This document shows positions 1 to 8,553 of a stretch of DNA of 64,000 bases, one piece after another. The notes below the pieces were generated by a model. It had not been told where the DNA came from. It ran no database searches and was given only the letters and a program-made list of their open reading frames with translations. Each line of letters opens with the position of its first letter. Within the stretch, counting starts at the first letter, position 1. The DNA lies in contig NZ_JAGGJP010000009.1 in assembly GCF_017872975.1 (NCBI RefSeq), forward strand, positions 79,349 to 143,348, read 5' to 3'. The translations under genes and the position numbers were made by a program. Origin of the DNA: Rubellimicrobium aerolatum (GTDB lineage Bacteria; Pseudomonadota; Alphaproteobacteria; Rhodobacterales; Rhodobacteraceae).

Positions 1-127
1 CGGTCACCTTCTCGGCCGTCCGCTCCTGGGCGGAGGCCAGATGGCTCAGACGCCACACGACACCGACCAGGGCGATGCCGAGGGGGATGAGGTTGCCCAC
101 GTTGAGGCTCATGTCGACGGCAGCCAT
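1..127 (-). CDS. Small membrane protein of the tail/lysis region, partial
   Basis: The ATG at 127 is preceded by an AGGA ribosome-binding sequence, and the frame stays open to the left edge (42 codons seen). The visible N-terminus has one hydrophobic segment (about residues 9-24, ending GIALVGVVW) followed by a charged, probably coiled-coil stretch beginning SAQERTAEKVT. This one-helix-plus-coil layout is common in small phage proteins encoded after the tail genes (holin-associated or spanin-like), but nothing identifies the family. It is the last gene seen of the leftward late operon and is truncated by the window. Confidence 0.5.
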   Translation of the reverse strand, partial: MAAVDMSLNVGNLIPLGIALVGVVWRLSHLASAQERTAEKVT

Positions 128-275
128 GTCACTGTCCTGTGGCGAGAGGAGACCGCCCCGGTTGCTCCGGGGTCGGCGGGGGAGGATGTCGGCGTCGTCA
201 GTCCCGCCAGGCGGCGTCCTGGCCCTCGTCGGGCTCGACGCTGTCGGCGAGGTGGCCGGGGTCGAGCCATGTGGC

Positions 276-926
276 TCAGCCCGGCGGGTAGGTGGCGGTG
301 AGGGCGTCGAGGGCGGCCGCGTAGGCGGCGAGCGCCGCCGCGATCGCCGCCTCGTCCTGGGCCGCGGCGAGGGCGTCGTCGGCCCGGTAGCGCGCGGCGT
401 CGAGGGCGGCCGCCAGCCCCGTCCAGACGCCCGCGCGGTACGCGATCACCTGGGCGGCCTGCCAGTAGCTCCCGGCCCGGCCGGCGCGCAGCTCGCTCGC
501 CAGGAGCGGGTAGACCTCCGCGTCCTCCGGGGCGGGCGCGTCGGCGGAGGCGGCGAGGTAGGCCAGGGCCTGCAGGCGCTTGTGCTCGTAGACCAGCGTC
601 TGGCCGGGCAGGTCGGTGAGGTAGAGCCGCTGGACGTGGGCGGCCGCCTCCAGCACCTGGGCGCGCGCCTCGCGCCGGCCCGCCTCCAGCGCCCGCGCCG
701 CGACGGCGGCGGCCGTGGGCTCGGGCTCGGGTGGGGGCAGGTCGGCGCGGGGGACCCAGACGCCGTTCACGCAGCGGCTGGCCCAGACCTCCTCGCGGCT
801 CATCGCCTCAGGGACCCAGACCACGTCGGCGTCGGGGAGGTCGGCGGCCGAGGCCGAGGCCGGCAGGGTGCCCAGGCGCACGGGGGCGCCGGTGGGATCG
901 AGGATGGCCCAGCGGATCAGGCTCAT
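276..926 (-). CDS. Hypothetical tail-fibre-associated protein
   Basis: This 216-residue protein starts at an ATG overlapping the stop of the large tail protein (ATGA), so it is translationally coupled to it. An N-terminal section (1-60) carries short Trp/Val segments such as NGVWVPR, like the short modules at the ends of tail-fibre or fibre-assembly proteins. After a Pro/Glu linker (64-72) the rest is Ala-rich and strongly helical, with a C-terminal half resembling the helical tails of small tail-associated proteins. Position after the tip protein suggests a fibre chaperone or accessory tip protein. The family is not recognised and the role is inferred from position only. Confidence 0.6.
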   Translation of the reverse strand: MSLIRWAILDPTGAPVRLGTLPASASAADLPDADVVWVPEAMSREEVWASRCVNGVWVPRADLPPPEPEPTAAAVAARALEAGRREARAQVLEAAAHVQRLYLTDLPGQTLVYEHKRLQALAYLAASADAPAPEDAEVYPLLASELRAGRAGSYWQAAQVIAYRAGVWTGLAAALDAARYRADDALAAAQDEAAIAAALAAYAAALDALTATYPPG

Positions 927-3900
927 ACGGTGGTCCTCGCGATGTTGAAGCGGGGGTTGCGGACCACGACGGCGCCGCCGTTGCCGCCGCCGCGCCGCAG
1001 CAGGCGCATCTGCAGGGAGTTGGTGGTGGAGGCGGCGACGACGGCCGTGGCCATGCCACCCCGGTAGACCACGTCGTTCTCGATGCGCTGGACGAGGGCG
1101 TTGATCCACTCGGTCTGGTCCACCTGCCGGTACTGGCCCAACACCTCCGTCCAGGCGCCGCTGGTGGCGCCCGCCCGCTGGCGCCATGTCCAGCCCAAGA
1201 GGAAGATCTGCCCGCGCTCGACATTGGTGCCGCCCGCGAGCTGGAACAGGTCCCCGCATTGCGACCACGAGGTCGCCGACCCTTCGGTGAACTCGTCGTT
1301 GCGCTCGTCGCTCCATTCGTCCGACACCGCGCCCCAGCCGGAGAAGCTGCCCCGCACGATGAGCTTGTTGAAGGTCGCGGCTCCGCTCTTGGCGATGCGC
1401 CAGCCCGCCGAGGCGGAGTAGTTGTCCGACTGGAGCGCGCCCTTGAAGATGGCGAGCCCCTCCGCCGCGAAGGTGTCGGTGTCGACGTGGTTGGCGCGGA
1501 CGGCGCCGTCCACGATCATCTCCGCCTCGTTGGCGCGCCGCATCGCGAAGCGCTCCATCAGGATGGTGCGCTGGTAGGGCTGGGCGCCCAGGATCACCAC
1601 CTGCAGCGCCGCCCATCGGGCGCTCGCGGGCGCCTGGACCTTCGCGACCTGCGTCACGAAGTCGCCGTTCGGGAGCCCCACGTTCTCCCAGCCGCCCGTG
1701 CCGATCGCCGGGCCGTTCAGCTGGGCATACCACACCACCCGGGCGTAGGCGCCCGAGGCCATGGCCCCGCCGACCGTGCGCCAGCGCACCTCGAGCCAAT
1801 ACCACTTGCCGCCCTGCACCGACCGCCGGTCGGCGGCGTTGGACTCCGCTTGGCTATGGGTCGCGTTGTTGCCCGTCGCGCGCACGAAGCGCAGGCAGGA
1901 CGTCCCGGCGTCCGGGTTGCCGTCCGGCATCACGTCCATCCAGTCGCGGTTGAACCGCGAGTCGTTGGTCCCCAGCCCGCTGAAGTCCGACCACTCGGGG
2001 AACAGCGTCTCGGTGTCCGCCAGCAGCAGGTGCTTGGCCCGGATGGCGCGGGCGGCGAGCTGGTCGGCCCCGATGGCGGCCGCTCCGATCTGGATCGCCG
2101 TCAGCTTGCCCACGACCTGATCGGCCGCCACCTGCGCCGTCCAGGCCCCGCCGGTGTAGCGGTGGATCTGGCCCCCGAACACGGCGAGCCGGCCCTCGAA
2201 GAGGCCCTCCGTGGGCAGCGCCGTGACGATGCGGGGCACCGAGATGCCGGCCGCGAAGGCGGTCTCGTCCAGCGCGCCCGCCAGCGCCAGCGCCATGTCG
2301 ATGTCGGCCGAGGTCAGCTTGACCTGGTCGAGCGTGACCGTCGCCCACCCCGTCCAGGCGGTGGCGTCGCCGCGCGCGCGCACCTCGTAGGTCCCGCCCG
2401 CCACCAGCCCGTCCGAGGCGATGGCCTCGCCGGCCGCGACGTTGGCGGTGGTGCCGCCGGGCGCGGGCGCGCCCGTGGCCTGGACGCGGATCTCCCAGGT
2501 GACCGCCCGCACCCCGGTCAGCGCCGTGGACCAGCCGATCCGGATCGCCGCCCGCCGGGCCGTCCCCGCCGCGTCCGTCAGGATGAGCGGCTCGGCCACG
2601 AAGCCCGGCAGGGGCTCCAGCTCGGGCACCACCCGCGTGGCCGAGGGCGCGACGGCGGGCAGCAGCTCGCCCGCGTCCCAGTCGTAGTCGGCCGGGTCCA
2701 CCTCGCGCAGGGCCAGCGTCACGGCCAGCGTCGCGGGCTCCATCGCCACTTCCGCGACCTCGAAGAGCTTGGCCTCGTAGCCGTTGCGCTGGCTCGTCCA
2801 GGCGATCACGTCGAGGGGCAGCAGATGCGAGTACTCGGGCGGCAGGGTGATCGTGTGCCGCCGCATCCGCCGCGCATCGCGCAGGTAGAGCCGCTGGAGG
2901 CGCTGGACCTGGCCGCCGTCGTAGACGGCCGGCAGCGCGAGGTCGGCCACCAGCCGCTCGCCGTCCTCGGCCTCGGCGTCCGCGTCCACGCGCAGGGGCG
3001 CCTCGGTCGAGGCCCAGCCCTGGGCGGGCGCGGGGTGGGTGGCGCGCACGGCGTTGTAGACGTCCGCCACGCCCCGGTGCGGCTCGTAGTCCTGGGGCCG
3101 GCTGACCACGATGTCGTCGTCGGTGAGATAGGCCACCGGCAGCCCCGGCGGGCCCGAGCGCACGACCCAGGTGCCGCCGCAGTCGGCGATGGCCCCGGCG
3201 CAGGCCTTGAGGAGCTCGTCGATGATCGCGAAGGGCTCGTCGCCCCCGGTCTCGGCGGTGGCGAGGCGCGCCTCGATCCCGGCGCGGTAGCGCGCGGCCC
3301 CGTCCACCAGCTCGTCGCAATGGTCGGCCGCGGCCACCCAGGGACCTTGCGGCAGGTCCGCCACCTCCACGCCCAGGCCCCAGCTCGTGCCGTCGGCGAG
3401 GGGCAGCCCCCGCAGGATGGCGGCCACCAGGGTGACGGGGTTGTTGCTGTAGGCCCAGGTGGCGGGGTCGGCGAGCCGCTGCGGGCCCGCGCCGCCCTCC
3501 GAGCCGTCGAGCCGGCGGTCCCAGACCCGCGCGCCCTCCAGGTCGTAGAGCACCTGCGGTTCGCCGCGATGAAGGTCGGGGTCGTAGCGGTGCATCCAGA
3601 CCCCGTAGGCCACGCCGCGCCCCACCATGGAGGCCTGCCAGGGCCGCTCGGCGTGGCTCCCGAAGCGGTCGAGGAGCAGGGGATCGGCCGCCGCCTGCCG
3701 CCCGTCGTGGACGCGCAGGCGGAGCGATTCGGGGTTGGTGCTCCAGGAGGGCAGCGCGGCCGAGCGGTGCCCGGTGTGGATGTCGCCCGAGAAGTCCGAG
3801 GCCCAGAAGCGCTGGCCGTCGACCCACACCGCGCGCACCCGCTCGATCGGGTGGTCGCTGATGTCGATCACCGACCAGCGGAAGGCGCGCTTGATGTCGC

Positions 3901-4171
3901 CCGCCCGGCCCAGGGCGTAGGGGGGCGCGACCAGCACCCCCGCCGTGGCGGTGCGCCCCAGGATCAGGGTCTGGGGGAGCGTGCCCCCTTCCATGGTCAC
4001 GTCGGTCGCGATGCCGCCCGCCGAGCCGGCGCGCGACTGGGGGGTGAGCGCGCGTGCGAGCGAGGAGGCCGCGAGCCCCACCCCCACCTGCACGAGCCCG
4101 CCCACGACAACGGCGCTGGCGCCCGTCAGGCCCAGCGAGGCGACGACAAAGGCTCCGGCGGCCTGCGGCAT
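923..4171 (-). CDS. Phage tail tip / host-specificity protein (J-like)
   Basis: The 1082-residue protein is the large distal tail protein of this module, equivalent by position and size to lambda gpJ. The N-terminus is hydrophobic (residues 3-45), followed by a long beta-rich region of the kind that forms the central hub. Around residues 520-600 is a fibronectin-III-like section (WEIRVQATG through TYEVRARGDATAW). The C-terminal third is rich in Trp, Asn and Gly with short beta motifs and is the likely receptor-binding part. ATG at 4171 overlaps the upstream stop. Receptor choice cannot be read from sequence. Confidence 0.85.
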   Translation of the reverse strand: MPQAAGAFVVASLGLTGASAVVVGGLVQVGVGLAASSLARALTPQSRAGSAGGIATDVTMEGGTLPQTLILGRTATAGVLVAPPYALGRAGDIKRAFRWSVIDISDHPIERVRAVWVDGQRFWASDFSGDIHTGHRSAALPSWSTNPESLRLRVHDGRQAAADPLLLDRFGSHAERPWQASMVGRGVAYGVWMHRYDPDLHRGEPQVLYDLEGARVWDRRLDGSEGGAGPQRLADPATWAYSNNPVTLVAAILRGLPLADGTSWGLGVEVADLPQGPWVAAADHCDELVDGAARYRAGIEARLATAETGGDEPFAIIDELLKACAGAIADCGGTWVVRSGPPGLPVAYLTDDDIVVSRPQDYEPHRGVADVYNAVRATHPAPAQGWASTEAPLRVDADAEAEDGERLVADLALPAVYDGGQVQRLQRLYLRDARRMRRHTITLPPEYSHLLPLDVIAWTSQRNGYEAKLFEVAEVAMEPATLAVTLALREVDPADYDWDAGELLPAVAPSATRVVPELEPLPGFVAEPLILTDAAGTARRAAIRIGWSTALTGVRAVTWEIRVQATGAPAPGGTTANVAAGEAIASDGLVAGGTYEVRARGDATAWTGWATVTLDQVKLTSADIDMALALAGALDETAFAAGISVPRIVTALPTEGLFEGRLAVFGGQIHRYTGGAWTAQVAADQVVGKLTAIQIGAAAIGADQLAARAIRAKHLLLADTETLFPEWSDFSGLGTNDSRFNRDWMDVMPDGNPDAGTSCLRFVRATGNNATHSQAESNAADRRSVQGGKWYWLEVRWRTVGGAMASGAYARVVWYAQLNGPAIGTGGWENVGLPNGDFVTQVAKVQAPASARWAALQVVILGAQPYQRTILMERFAMRRANEAEMIVDGAVRANHVDTDTFAAEGLAIFKGALQSDNYSASAGWRIAKSGAATFNKLIVRGSFSGWGAVSDEWSDERNDEFTEGSATSWSQCGDLFQLAGGTNVERGQIFLLGWTWRQRAGATSGAWTEVLGQYRQVDQTEWINALVQRIENDVVYRGGMATAVVAASTTNSLQMRLLRRGGGNGGAVVVRNPRFNIARTTV

Positions 4172-4626
4172 CAGAGCCCCCCCACGCGGAAGGCGCGGGT
4201 CGCGCCGTCGAGGGGGAGGAGCCCCCAGCCCGCCTCGGCCAGCACGTAGGCCATGCGCCCTTGCGCGATCCCCAGCGCGTCCTCGGCCATCACCACCACG
4301 TCGCCCGGGCGCGCGAGGCCGGGGGCCACCTCGGGCAGGCGCGCCGCGAAGACGGCCACGTGGTCCGCGAGCCCCGCCGCCCGCGCCACCCGCAGGCCGC
4401 CGGCCCGCGTCCGGTAGCGGCCCCGGAAGGGCGCGCTCAGGTCCTCGCCGGTCATGGCCTCCACGCAGGCGGCCGTGAACAGCGCGCAGTCCCACGTCCC
4501 CCAGGCGAAGGGCCGGCCGCGCGCGGCGGCGAGGACGGCCACCAGCCGCGCCTGCCAGTCGGGGCGGCGCAGGAGCGGCGCGGCGGCCTCGGGGGAGCTC
4601 GCGGGCCGGGTCATGGTGTCGGGCAT
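4171..4626 (-). CDS. Tail-associated NlpC/P60-like protein (DUF6950 type)
   Basis: This 151-residue protein has the motif FAWGTWDCALFTA at residues 40-52, where Cys47 would be the nucleophile of a papain-like NlpC/P60 fold, and a candidate partner His at ADHVA (residue 89). Such proteins sit between the minor tail proteins and the tip protein in siphoviruses and probably cut peptidoglycan peptides or help tail assembly (lambda gpK position). The ATG at 4626 overlaps the preceding stop as ATGA and the gene stop overlaps the tip gene start. Catalytic activity is inferred from the motif only. Confidence 0.75.
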   Translation of the reverse strand: MPDTMTRPASSPEAAAPLLRRPDWQARLVAVLAAARGRPFAWGTWDCALFTAACVEAMTGEDLSAPFRGRYRTRAGGLRVARAAGLADHVAVFAARLPEVAPGLARPGDVVVMAEDALGIAQGRMAYVLAEAGWGLLPLDGATRAFRVGGL

Positions 4627-5216
4627 CAGTCGGTCCCCCAGGTGTCGGCCGCCACCGAGCCCACGTCGGCGTACTGGCGGAAGCGGTCGGTGGAGAGGCG
4701 AGCGCGCTGGCTTTGGTCGCTCTTGCGCCCCGCCACCGTCATGGTCCCGCGCCGCGCGGCCGACACGAGTGTGAGCGTGAGCGCGGCCTGGCCCTCCTGC
4801 TCGGGCGTGGCGATGCGCACCCCGTCGACCAGGCCCTTGAACATCCGCCGCAGCCCCAGGAGCCCGCCCGTGTCGGCGTCGAAGACGGCCGCGTGCAGCT
4901 GCACGGGGGCCAGCCGGGTGTTGTACCCCCGGACCAGCGTCACGCCCTCGGGTGAGAGCGAGAGGCCGAGGTCGAGCGAGGCGACCTCCGTGCCCACCCG
5001 GTAGGCGATCGGCGGAACCTGCAGCCCGCCTTGCGCGCCGTGGTAGAGACGCGCCTGGCCCTCCACGACGATCGTCTCGTGATCGTCCCCGGTCCAGAGC
5101 CCGACCGACACGGCCGCTCCGCCCCCGAAGGGCTTGACGGTGGCCCAGAGGAGCCAGTGGACGGCGTAGGGCAGCCGGGCGGCGAAGTGGGTGAGAACGG
5201 CGGCAGGCCAGGTCAT
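4626..5216 (-). CDS. Tail hub-associated protein
   Basis: The 196-residue beta-rich protein lies between the distal-tail-like gene and the NlpC/P60-like gene, the place of the baseplate hub component in Rhodobacteraceae siphoviruses. The C-terminus (RKSDQSQRARLSTDRFRQYA) resembles the end of phage hub proteins of the BR0599/DUF2163 kind, where a short helix precedes the stop. ATG at 5216 overlaps the stop of the previous gene. The assignment is by weak similarity recalled from the family and by gene order. Confidence 0.65.
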   Translation of the reverse strand: MTWPAAVLTHFAARLPYAVHWLLWATVKPFGGGAAVSVGLWTGDDHETIVVEGQARLYHGAQGGLQVPPIAYRVGTEVASLDLGLSLSPEGVTLVRGYNTRLAPVQLHAAVFDADTGGLLGLRRMFKGLVDGVRIATPEQEGQAALTLTLVSAARRGTMTVAGRKSDQSQRARLSTDRFRQYADVGSVAADTWGTD

Positions 5217-5839
5217 CGCAGGGTCTGGATCCAGTCAAAGGTGGCGCCCTCGCCCAGGACGGAGCGCAGTTGGCCAGCCCGCACCGACTTCGGCACCAGG
5301 ACCGCCTTGAGCACGGGCGCGGCAAGCTGCACCGCGGTCCCCGTCGTCGTCCCGGCCTTGAGGGGTGGCACGACCTCGCCCCAGCCGGTCAGGCCGGCGC
5401 TGTCGGCGACCATCGCCTCGGCGAGCTGGTGGAGGGCGTAGCGGGTGGGGGATGAGCCATACGTGAAGCTGAGATAGGCCCCACGGGGTACGGAGACCCC
5501 GGCAGCGAGCCCCGACAGGCGCAGCTCGCGCCCGTTGCGGATGGTATTGAGCGTAGCGGCCCCGGCTCCCACGCGCTCGTGATGACGGGGCGAGACCAGG
5601 AAGGACGCCCCGGGACGCTGCAGCACCCGAAGTCGTGCCATGATGTCCTCCAGCACGGCGTGTCGCCGCGTGGCGAGCGTCACCGAACCGCGCCAGAGCC
5701 GGCTGCCGTGCTCGGCCGTGAGCACCTCGCCCGAGCCGAGGGTCAGCAGCTCCACGGCGTCGGGAAGCTCGAACGTCATGGAGTCGATCGCTACGTCGCG
5801 GAAGAAATCCGCAAGGCCCACAGGGAAGCTCATGGCCAT
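5213..5839 (-). CDS. Minor tail protein (distal-tail-like)
   Basis: This 208-residue protein directly follows the tape measure gene, the position of the distal tail protein (Dit) in siphoviruses. It opens with MAMSFPVGLADFF; either ATG at 5839 or the one two codons later (MSFPVG) could be used, and the first is chosen because it overlaps the upstream stop. The sequence is beta-rich with no cysteine and no signal peptide. Its segment SRLWRGSVTLATRRHAV is typical of tail ring proteins of this gene order. Function is inferred mainly from position. Confidence 0.65.
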   Translation of the reverse strand: MAMSFPVGLADFFRDVAIDSMTFELPDAVELLTLGSGEVLTAEHGSRLWRGSVTLATRRHAVLEDIMARLRVLQRPGASFLVSPRHHERVGAGAATLNTIRNGRELRLSGLAAGVSVPRGAYLSFTYGSSPTRYALHQLAEAMVADSAGLTGWGEVVPPLKAGTTTGTAVQLAAPVLKAVLVPKSVRAGQLRSVLGEGATFDWIQTLR

Positions 5840-8553
5840 CAGGTCTTCCTCGGATCACGGGTGATGGCCTTGACCTTGGCCGTGAGCTGTCCCTCGAGGG
5901 TGCGCACCCGGGCGTCCGCCGCCGCGACGCTGGTCCGGGCCACGTAGGCCTGCAGGCGGCCCTGATCGTCCACATCGACGGCCACGCGCACATCGACGGC
6001 CTGCCGGGACGCCTGGGCGGCACCATCGGCCGAGCCGCCCGCCCCCAGGCGGTAGCGCGGCGTCGCCCAGCCGGACGTTCCCTTGGTGTGGTCGATGATC
6101 GTCTCGTCGGGATGGATGATCGCGAGCCGGCCGCCCTTGCCGTCCAGCCCCCCCGAGCGCGAGCCCGAGCCGGTGTAGCCGCCTCCGTCGAAGCTGTCCA
6201 AAACCGCCTGGGGAATGGTGAGGCCGTAGGTAGAGCCAGTGACGCCCGCGCTCTCCCCGGTCCCGCTCCCCAGGAGCCCGCCCAGCAGGCCCCCCAGGAG
6301 CCCCGAGCCGCCGTCCGACCCGCCCGAGCCGAAGAGCCCGGTCGTGAGCCCGTCGAGCCCGGCGTCGAGGACCTTGCCTGCGATGTCGTCCAAGACACCC
6401 GCGAAGACCTCGCCGGCCGAGGCCCCCTCGCGCAGGTCGTCGATGATCCCGCCCAGCAGGTCGCGGCCCGCGTCGCGCACTGCGTCCATGCGGTCCTCGA
6501 CCCGCTCGAGCGAGGCCTCCTCGGCGGCGTTGGAGCGGATCAGCGCCTCGACCTCCGCGCGCTGCTCGGCCGTGGCCCCGGCCATCTCGTCCCGCGCCCG
6601 GATCAGCTCCCGCTGCACAGGGTCGGTCTCGCGCAGGAGGGCCTCCTCCTCGCGCAAGCGGTCGAGGAACTTCTGGACGCTCTCCGTCTCGCGTTCGGCC
6701 GCGCGCGCGCCGTCGCTCCGGCCCGAGCCACCGCCCGAGCCGCCGCCCGAGCCGCCCTTGCTCCGGGCCGGGACGACGCGCGGTGTGCGTACGGGCGCGT
6801 CGAGGTTGCCGAAGCCCAGTTCGGGCGCGGCGGTCTCGACGCCGGCCAGGCCGGGGACAGACGGCTTCCCATCCTCATCGTAGAGGGTCGGGCCAACGCC
6901 TTGGGCGTAGCCCAGGCCGCCACCGCCCGGGGCCCCCTCGGGCGCGCCGAGCCCGAAGCCAATATGGCTCTGGCCCGTGGACCGGCTCGCCTCGGCGGCG
7001 GCGAGCTGGTCGGCGAAGCTCACCGCGGCCGAGAGGTTGGCGAGCAGAGCGGCCGAGCCATCGATCGCGCCCCCGAAGGTGATCTCGCCCGAGGCGATGG
7101 CGAGGCGCGTGGCCGCGTCCTGACCATCATCAACGGCAGCGGTCAGATCGTCCTGTGTGACCACCGCTGCCGCCGCACGCTGCACAACGTCGCCCACAGC
7201 ATTGGCGGTCCCGGCAAGTGCGTCGGGAAGGCTGAGGCTCTCGGACTTGAACTGGCGGATCAGATCGAGCGCCGCCTGCGCGGCGTCCCGGACCTGCGCC
7301 GCATCCCCCGTCGATCGGGCGGTCTCGATGCCATCCAAGGCGGCCTGGAGGGCACTGGCCTGCTCCGCCGTGAGCCCGACCATGGCGGCCGCAGCCTCGG
7401 CCTCGGCCCGCACACGGGCCACCCCGGCCTCGGCTTGGGTGACGTTGACCGACTGGCCCTCCCGCGCTCGCAGGGTGGCGAGCTTCGCCTCCTCCTCGCG
7501 GAGACGGCCAAGCGCTGCCATGGCCGCGTCCATGCCCTGTGTGAAATCGTCAGCGTCGAGCGAGTCGAGCGCCGCCGACAGGTTGATCCGGGCGAGCCAC
7601 TGAGCGTTAGCGCGGATCTCTTCGGCGTAGGAGCCGAACTCGTCTCTCAGGTCTGCCGTGGACCGCTGAGCGGTCAGGGCGAACTGGTCGAAGCGGTCGA
7701 GCGCCTCGGAGAACTGATCCAGTCCGCGACCTGCATCTTCGGCGCTTTCTCCAGATTCCAGCCACATCGCCGCGAGCGGCACGCCCACGGCGATAACCGC
7801 ACCAGCTGCCGCGCCCCAGAGACCCATCCCGCCCAGGAGCTGGGGCAGCTGCTGGCCAAAGGCGGTGGCCGCCGGCGTTCCGGCAGCCACCTGCACGGCA
7901 AAGTCCTGCACCTGGAAGGACGCGTTCTGCATCTGCCCGCGCATGTCGCGGGCTCCGATCCCCATGGTGTCCATCGCCGCGTCCGCGCCGCGCGCCGCGA
8001 CGGCCGCGGCCTCGAACCGGGTCTTGGCCTGTGCCAGGACCCGGTTGGCTTCCTCCTGGGTGGTGATCCCCAGGCGCACCGCGCGGTTGACCGCCTCGAC
8101 CTCCTGCTCGTAGCGGACCTGCGCCGCGTAGGCCGGATCGATCGAGGCCTTGAGCCGCACGAAGGCGGCCGACTCGGCCGCCAGCGCCGCCTGCGCGCGC
8201 AGCTCGGCCGAGGTCACCTCTTCCATCTGGGCCCGGGCACGCGCCAGGACGGCGTTCGCCTCCTCCCGGGTGGCGATCCCGATCCTCACGGCGCGGGCGG
8301 TGTCCTCCTCCACCTTCTGGAACCGCAACGTCGCGGCGTAGGCCGGATCGACGCTGGCCCGCACCCGGTTGAACGCATCCTCCTCGCGCAGGAGCGTCCG
8401 CAGGAGGACCTCGCTGCCATCGGATCCCTGCGCGGCCCCAGCCGAGACCTTGGCGCCCGCTTCCGCTCCGGCCCGGCCGACGCCCTCGAGCTCGGCGCGG
8501 ACCTGCGCCCCACCCTCGGCCGCCAGGCGGACCGTGACCTTGCGCTCAGCCAT
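5839..8553 (-). CDS. Tail tape measure protein
   Basis: The 904-residue protein is the longest in the tail module and sits right after the frameshifted chaperone genes, as tape measure genes do. It sets tail length and is packed inside the tail tube. It is Ala/Glu-rich and mostly helical, with a hydrophobic stretch near residues 240-280 (GGMGLWGAAAGAVIAVGVPL) likely to meet the host membrane, a Gly/Ser-rich linker near 610-625 (GGSGGGSGGGSGR), and a C-terminal beta part with SYGLTIPQ-like and HPDETIIDHTKG motifs. Residues 61-111 and 131-181 are an internal duplication. It overlaps the chaperone stop by 8 bases. Confidence 0.9.
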   Translation of the reverse strand: MAERKVTVRLAAEGGAQVRAELEGVGRAGAEAGAKVSAGAAQGSDGSEVLLRTLLREEDAFNRVRASVDPAYAATLRFQKVEEDTARAVRIGIATREEANAVLARARAQMEEVTSAELRAQAALAAESAAFVRLKASIDPAYAAQVRYEQEVEAVNRAVRLGITTQEEANRVLAQAKTRFEAAAVAARGADAAMDTMGIGARDMRGQMQNASFQVQDFAVQVAAGTPAATAFGQQLPQLLGGMGLWGAAAGAVIAVGVPLAAMWLESGESAEDAGRGLDQFSEALDRFDQFALTAQRSTADLRDEFGSYAEEIRANAQWLARINLSAALDSLDADDFTQGMDAAMAALGRLREEEAKLATLRAREGQSVNVTQAEAGVARVRAEAEAAAAMVGLTAEQASALQAALDGIETARSTGDAAQVRDAAQAALDLIRQFKSESLSLPDALAGTANAVGDVVQRAAAAVVTQDDLTAAVDDGQDAATRLAIASGEITFGGAIDGSAALLANLSAAVSFADQLAAAEASRSTGQSHIGFGLGAPEGAPGGGGLGYAQGVGPTLYDEDGKPSVPGLAGVETAAPELGFGNLDAPVRTPRVVPARSKGGSGGGSGGGSGRSDGARAAERETESVQKFLDRLREEEALLRETDPVQRELIRARDEMAGATAEQRAEVEALIRSNAAEEASLERVEDRMDAVRDAGRDLLGGIIDDLREGASAGEVFAGVLDDIAGKVLDAGLDGLTTGLFGSGGSDGGSGLLGGLLGGLLGSGTGESAGVTGSTYGLTIPQAVLDSFDGGGYTGSGSRSGGLDGKGGRLAIIHPDETIIDHTKGTSGWATPRYRLGAGGSADGAAQASRQAVDVRVAVDVDDQGRLQAYVARTSVAAADARVRTLEGQLTAKVKAITRDPRKT
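8011..8373 (-). repeat. Internal 70-codon duplication in tape measure gene
   Basis: Tape-measure residues 61-111 and 131-181 align without gaps at a spacing of exactly 70 residues (210 bases). Matching landmarks are F61/F131, ASVDPAYAA/ASIDPAYAA, RAVRIGIATREEAN/RAVRLGITTQEEAN and AVLARA/RVLAQA. At DNA level the copies have diverged, so the duplication is old. Tape measure proteins often grow by such helical repeats, each lengthening the tail. Confidence 0.85.

Noticed and set aside
731..4249. 1172-codon plus-strand open frame opposite the tail tip gene
   Set aside because: It is antisense to a gene with clear phage features, its product is Arg/Pro/Gly/His-rich without domains, and it matches the shadow expected from G/C third positions.
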